Assembly: GCA_964415185.1 (NCBI GenBank)
Contig: CAYPZI010000108.1
Coordinates: forward strand, 1-10,064
Direction: 5' to 3'
Source of the DNA: CAYVBJ01 sp964415185
GTDB lineage: Bacteria > Bacteroidota > Rhodothermia > Balneolales > Balneolaceae
DNA: 10,064 nt
The position numbers were made by a program, and so were the translations under genes. The notes under the pieces were generated by a model. That model did not search any database. It had not been told where the DNA came from and saw only the letters and a program-made list of their open reading frames with translations. Positions 7,278-10,064 of this stretch are shown in pieces (the stretch's first letter is position 1; each line of letters opens with the position of its first letter).

Positions 7278-7301
7278 AATTGCGGTTTTTAAACCACAAT
7301 T
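7278..7301. promoter_or_regulatory. Imperfect 24-base dyad upstream of nth
   Basis: AATTGCGGTTTT faces TAAACCACAATT, matching at 10 of 12 symmetric positions. It lies 67 bases before the nth start and directly next to a second, perfect palindrome at 7302-7315. Such dyads can be operator sites or hairpins; which one applies here cannot be decided from one sequence. Confidence 0.4.
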
Positions 7302-7315
7302 GAAATCATGATTTC
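7302..7315. promoter_or_regulatory. Perfect 14-bp palindrome upstream of nth
   Basis: GAAATCATGATTTC is exactly self-complementary and abuts the dyad at 7278-7301. It lies 53 bases before the nth ATG, in a position suited to a dimeric regulator. Function is not known, and AT-rich palindromes also arise by chance. Confidence 0.4.
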
Positions 7316-7368
7316 TAAACAACAATGATTATATTGAAAAGTTCATACAAAAAAGATGATATTTTCAA

Positions 7369-8064
7369 ATGAGTACGAGTGCGCTTAAAAAGTTGCCTAA
7401 AAAATCCGATAAACAGATTAAACGTGCGAATGAAATCCTTGATGCTTTGTATAAGCACTATCCGAAGGCCGAATGTGAACTGAATTATACAAACCCGTTT
7501 GAACTGCTCATTGCAACGATTTTAAGCGCACAGTGTACGGATGTGAGAGTGAATAAAGTAACACCGGATTTATTTAAAGAATATCCGACACCTGAGGCAA
7601 TGGCTGAAGCACCCTTGCAGGAAATTGAAGAATTGATTCGAAGTACCGGTTTTTATAAAAATAAAGCCCGTGCCCTGAAGGAATCTTCCCAAAAGATTGT
7701 TAATGAATTTACCGGTAAAGTGCCTGATAAAATGGATGACCTTCTGACACTCAGAGGAGCCGCAAGGAAAACCGCTAACGTAGTTCTTGGAAATGCTTTT
7801 GGAATAAATGAAGGGGTGGTAGTTGATACCCACGTTAAAAGAATATCGTACAGGCTTGGACTGACCAAAGAGAAAAAAAACACCAACAAAATTGAAAAGG
7901 ATTTGATGGCACTTTTTCCGCGCGAGCACTGGACTAATGTAGCTCATTTGATGATCCATCACGGCAGAAATGCATGTAAGGCACGAATCTCCGAGCCGCC
8001 GGACCATCCGGTATGCAAAAAGTATGGAATCCGGTGTAAATGTCAGAAAATGAGGGAGGCATAA
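7369..8064 (+). CDS. nth: Endonuclease III (DNA glycosylase / AP lyase)
   Basis: It removes oxidised pyrimidines and cleaves the abasic site by beta-elimination in base-excision repair. It has 231 residues, slightly longer than the 211 of E. coli because of a Lys-rich N-terminus. The six-helix domain starts near 42 (NPFELLIATILSAQCTD). The helix-hairpin-helix is LRGAARKTANVVL (128-140) with catalytic K134, and the active-site Asp is D153 in VVDTHVKR. HHGRNAC (197-203) opens the iron-sulfur region. The cysteines are C203, C216, C223 and C225, spaced X12, X6 and X1. The family's usual spacing is X6, X2 and X5, so cluster binding is uncertain although four Cys remain. The HhH reads GAA rather than GVG; GVA variants occur in the family. 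The start ATG has no Shine-Dalgarno. Its stop TAA overlaps the ATG of the next gene, suggesting co-expression. Confidence 0.94.
   Translation: MSTSALKKLPKKSDKQIKRANEILDALYKHYPKAECELNYTNPFELLIATILSAQCTDVRVNKVTPDLFKEYPTPEAMAEAPLQEIEELIRSTGFYKNKARALKESSQKIVNEFTGKVPDKMDDLLTLRGAARKTANVVLGNAFGINEGVVVDTHVKRISYRLGLTKEKKNTNKIEKDLMALFPREHWTNVAHLMIHHGRNACKARISEPPDHPVCKKYGIRCKCQKMREA
8052..8059 (+). promoter_or_regulatory. Shine-Dalgarno sequence inside the nth end that fixes the MEMO gene start
   Basis: GAGGGAGG lies 4 bases before the ATG at 8064-8066, whose A is the last base of the nth stop codon (TAATG). The alternative in-frame ATG at 8040 has no purine-rich site before it. The overlap plus ribosome-binding site points to translational coupling. 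The other complete genes here lack such a site. Confidence 0.65.
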
Positions 8065-9290
8065 TGACCGGCAGTAAATATTTTGATTCATTTACGAAAC
8101 CGATACCACCCATGCGGCGTGACGTGCAGCCTGTGCCCGTCCGTTCTAACGGATCATTTTATCTCTATTTTTATGATGCACTAAAGTATTCCAACCCCGG
8201 TTTTGCATTGAACCGTGAAGTGGAGCCCATTTTATCCCTGATCAACGGACAGTTGAGTGTAGAACAGATAGAAGAGATGACAGATGGTGAAATCAAAAAA
8301 GAAGACCTGCTCAGTTTCGTGAAAATGCTGGATGAAGAACTTTTGCTGGAATCTGAATTTTACAAAAATCACGTTAAATCAGTAGAAGAGAACTTTGAAA
8401 AACAATCTGTGAGAGAGGCAGCCCTTTCGGGAACTTCATATCCTGAAAAAAAAGAAGAAATTTCATCCTATCTCAAAAATATTTTTAAATCCGCCGATGC
8501 ACCCGGTCATATTCCGCAAAAAGCGCTGCTGGCTCCTCACATCGATACCGATATCGGAGCCGCCAGCTATGCCCGTGCATTTTCTGCACTAAAGGAGATG
8601 AAACCTGAACGGGTAGTGATCCTGGCTACATCTCATTATGCGGGTTATTTCCCGAAGCTTTATCAGAACAAACCGTTTATCGGATCAAGGAAAACCTATC
8701 TTTCACCGGCCGGCAATAACAAAACGGATCTTGGATATCTCGACCGGCTACTGGAGAAAAGTGAAGAGACCGGATACACCGAAAATGACCGGGCACACAG
8801 AACGGAACACAGTATTGAGCTTCACCTCCTTTTTGCCAACCACATCTGGCAGCACGATTTCAGGATTGTACCTATCCTTATCGGAGGATTCGATGAGCTC
8901 TACTATAAAAAAGACGGGGCACTCGGCAAAAACCTTGAACATTTTTCAAAACAGCTTGCCGAACTCGATACCCCCGGCACATTTTACCTCATCAGCGGCG
9001 ACCTTTCCCATGTTGGCATGAAATTCGGTGATAACCGTCCGGCAACCAATATGAAAAACAGGGTGCGTATGTTCGACAAAGCCTTTATCGAACTCGCCTC
9101 ACAAAACCAGAGAAACGAACTTTTCGAGCACATTTCATCCGATTACGATCCGTTCCGGGTGTGTGGTTTTCCGCCACTCTATACGTTTCTGAATACGTTT
9201 CCCAATTTAAAGGGTTCAATTATGGATTATCAATGGTGGGATGAAGCCGAGCGGCACAGTGCCGTCTCTTATAGTGTGATCGGGTTTTGA
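8064..9290 (+). CDS. MEMO-family protein (AmmeMemoRadiSam system protein B) with N-terminal PqqD-like domain
   Basis: It has 408 residues counted from the ATG at 8064; a start at 8040 would add eight. The MEMO domain (about 152-408) has the dioxygenase-like fold, and the metal-site residues are in place: H159 (APHID), H191 (ATSHYAG), H249 in EHSIE, D313 and H316 (SGDLSHVG), and C367 (RVCGFPP). The biochemical activity of bacterial MEMO proteins is not settled; the family is known for metal or iron binding and for occurring with AMMECR1 and radical-SAM partners. Neither partner is in this window. Residues about 30-105 (VEPILSLINGQLSVEQIEEM to LDEELLLESEFY) look like the small winged-helix PqqD-like domain found before MEMO in some longer members. 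A charged linker (105-150) follows. There is no signal peptide or membrane segment. It is coupled to nth by TAATG overlap. Family is sure; role is unknown. Confidence 0.9.
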   Translation: MTGSKYFDSFTKPIPPMRRDVQPVPVRSNGSFYLYFYDALKYSNPGFALNREVEPILSLINGQLSVEQIEEMTDGEIKKEDLLSFVKMLDEELLLESEFYKNHVKSVEENFEKQSVREAALSGTSYPEKKEEISSYLKNIFKSADAPGHIPQKALLAPHIDTDIGAASYARAFSALKEMKPERVVILATSHYAGYFPKLYQNKPFIGSRKTYLSPAGNNKTDLGYLDRLLEKSEETGYTENDRAHRTEHSIELHLLFANHIWQHDFRIVPILIGGFDELYYKKDGALGKNLEHFSKQLAELDTPGTFYLISGDLSHVGMKFGDNRPATNMKNRVRMFDKAFIELASQNQRNELFEHISSDYDPFRVCGFPPLYTFLNTFPNLKGSIMDYQWWDEAERHSAVSYSVIGF

Positions 9291-9357
9291 GATTTTAATG
9301 CAGTTGGCAGTCAGCTAAAAAATTGTTATGGCTCTAATAAGCATCCAAAAAAGAAAA

Positions 9358-10064
9358 TCAAAAATATGGAGGCCTCTCAAGTGTGCTATTCTCTATTTTA
9401 AGACAATTATCGCAGTTCGGGTGTCTGTTGATATTTGTAATACGACACGGATCCGATATAAAGAAGGAAAAGTCTGCACTGGTTACAAATTCCCTTGATG
9501 TATCCCTTACAACTGCTTCGAAATAACCTAAAGCAGGTATGTCGTTTGGATTATTGCTTTTGATATTTCCCGGGACGGTTGCCGGAAGAATATCAAATAT
9601 GGTTCCACTTTGATTAATTATTTCGTCTACATTTCGCCAATAATTGTATCGTTGTTCTGTGATAGATGTTGTTATAACATTAAAATAATATCGAATAAAA
9701 AATTTATGCTGTATTACTCTTTCATTTGTTAACAATTGATTTTTTATCTGCCCGGAACCTGATCTCGATCCTGAAAAAAGAAGTATTTTTTGCGGATCAA
9801 CTTTTTCTGTGATATAACAGGTATTAGCTCGCGGTGCAAATGGACCCGAACGCTGAATTTCCCGGAATGCATAAACACCTTCAACAGACCATTTTAAAAA
9901 TATTGGGCCATCAGTTTCAGGAAGATCCGTATCGGCCGAAACAAATACCACAGGTACATCTGTCGTTCGTTCCGACACAAAGCCGGGTTCCAGATGAACC
10001 GTGCTCGACGCCGTTTGCAGTGGCATCGTTTCGGGTTCAGAAAAGTAGGACCTGCCATCGGGCA
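9358..10064 (-). CDS. DUF4249-like protein, C-terminal part (runs off the right edge)
   Basis: About 234 residues are visible. The frame stays open from the ATG at 10026 back to the window edge (PDGRSYFSEPET before MPLQ), so the ATG is internal and the true start lies outside. Motifs fit the DUF4249 family of Bacteroidetes: DGRSYFSEPE, FLKWSVEGVYAFRE, a YNYWRNVDEI segment, SGTIFDILPATVPGNI with a following ALGYFEA, and a Cys-rich end (DPC, then CDNCL) closing with ERPPYF. Family members are mostly predicted surface lipoproteins of unknown function, often encoded next to a TonB-dependent receptor. The lipoprotein signal, if present, would be out of view. It converges on the MEMO gene with 67 bases between stops and no clear terminator. 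The family call is from recalled motif order, not a search. Confidence 0.72.
   Translation of the reverse strand, partial: PDGRSYFSEPETMPLQTASSTVHLEPGFVSERTTDVPVVFVSADTDLPETDGPIFLKWSVEGVYAFREIQRSGPFAPRANTCYITEKVDPQKILLFSGSRSGSGQIKNQLLTNERVIQHKFFIRYYFNVITTSITEQRYNYWRNVDEIINQSGTIFDILPATVPGNIKSNNPNDIPALGYFEAVVRDTSREFVTSADFSFFISDPCRITNINRHPNCDNCLKIENSTLERPPYF

Larger units (their letters stand above)
6666..7368. other. Gene-free, repeat-rich divergent intergenic region
   Basis: These 703 bases separate the divergent fumC (minus) and nth (plus) genes, and no intact gene is visible on either strand. From left to right they hold an AT-rich fumC leader with a small palindrome (TACCTT-T-AAGGTA, 6696-6708), a partial heptamer repeat (GTCAGTA, 6753-6764), a 15-bp inverted repeat (6837-6915), an insertion-sequence remnant (6941-7193), an A/T-rich segment (about 7225-7260), and two palindromes ahead of nth (7278-7315). 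Sequence at 6716-6836 shows nothing else I can name. The region looks like a landing site of old mobile DNA. Confidence 0.8.

Noticed and set aside
8040..8063. Upstream ATG at 8040 as the MEMO gene start
   Set aside because: It lies deeper inside nth with no ribosome-binding site, whereas the ATG at 8064 has GAGGGAGG before it and overlaps the nth stop.
7570..8091. Minus-strand open frame of 173 codons opposite nth
   Set aside because: It is antisense to a clear nth gene with catalytic residues in place; the predicted protein resembles no family.
9302..9316. Hairpin AGTTG-GCAGT-CAGCT as a shared terminator between the convergent MEMO and DUF4249 genes
   Set aside because: The stem is only five pairs with one G-T, and it is followed by A's, not T's, on the plus strand; on the minus strand the T-run comes before the stem.
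9358..10026. Complete 222-residue gene starting at the ATG at 10026
   Set aside because: The frame remains open to the window edge with family-like sequence (DGRSYFSEPE), and there is no signal peptide at that ATG, so the gene is partial.

Overview
The window looks like chromosomal DNA from a member of the Bacteroidota/Balneolota group. The evidence is a TonB-dependent receptor with an N-terminal carboxypeptidase-regulatory-like domain, a single-chain alpha+beta 2-oxoacid dehydrogenase E1, a DUF4249-type protein, starts that mostly lack a Shine-Dalgarno sequence, and two promoter candidates of the TTTG-N19-TAnnTTTG kind. Genus cannot be read from the sequence alone.

Layout. Bases 1-49 are seven perfect copies of a heptamer (AAAGGGC) running off the left edge. 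The minus-strand block 161-6665 reads, in transcription order, class II fumarase (fumC), the fused thiamin-diphosphate-dependent E1, a promoter candidate overlapping the E1 stop codon, a TPP riboswitch (2571-2645), a nested leader hairpin, and a TonB-dependent receptor that the riboswitch marks as a probable thiamin transporter. A 703-base gene-free stretch (6666-7368) follows. It holds a 15-bp perfect inverted repeat, a decayed IS4-like insertion-sequence remnant with recognisable ends and a transposase tail, and two adjacent palindromes. On the plus strand come endonuclease III (nth) and a MEMO-family protein whose start overlaps the nth stop codon. The right edge holds the C-terminal part of a convergent DUF4249-like protein that continues out of the window.

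How the genes work together. FumC and E1 are central carbon enzymes, and E1 needs thiamin diphosphate. The next transcription unit imports thiamin (or a precursor) and senses thiamin diphosphate through its riboswitch, so cofactor user and cofactor supply lie side by side. nth and the MEMO gene form a tight two-gene unit, but their functional link is unknown. DUF4249 proteins are usually encoded next to a TonB-dependent receptor, so one may lie just beyond the right edge.

No clearly new multi-gene system is visible. The points most worth checking are the unusual cysteine spacing of the Nth iron-sulfur region, the MEMO protein with an added N-terminal domain coupled to nth, the riboswitch leader architecture, and the repeat-rich intergenic region.
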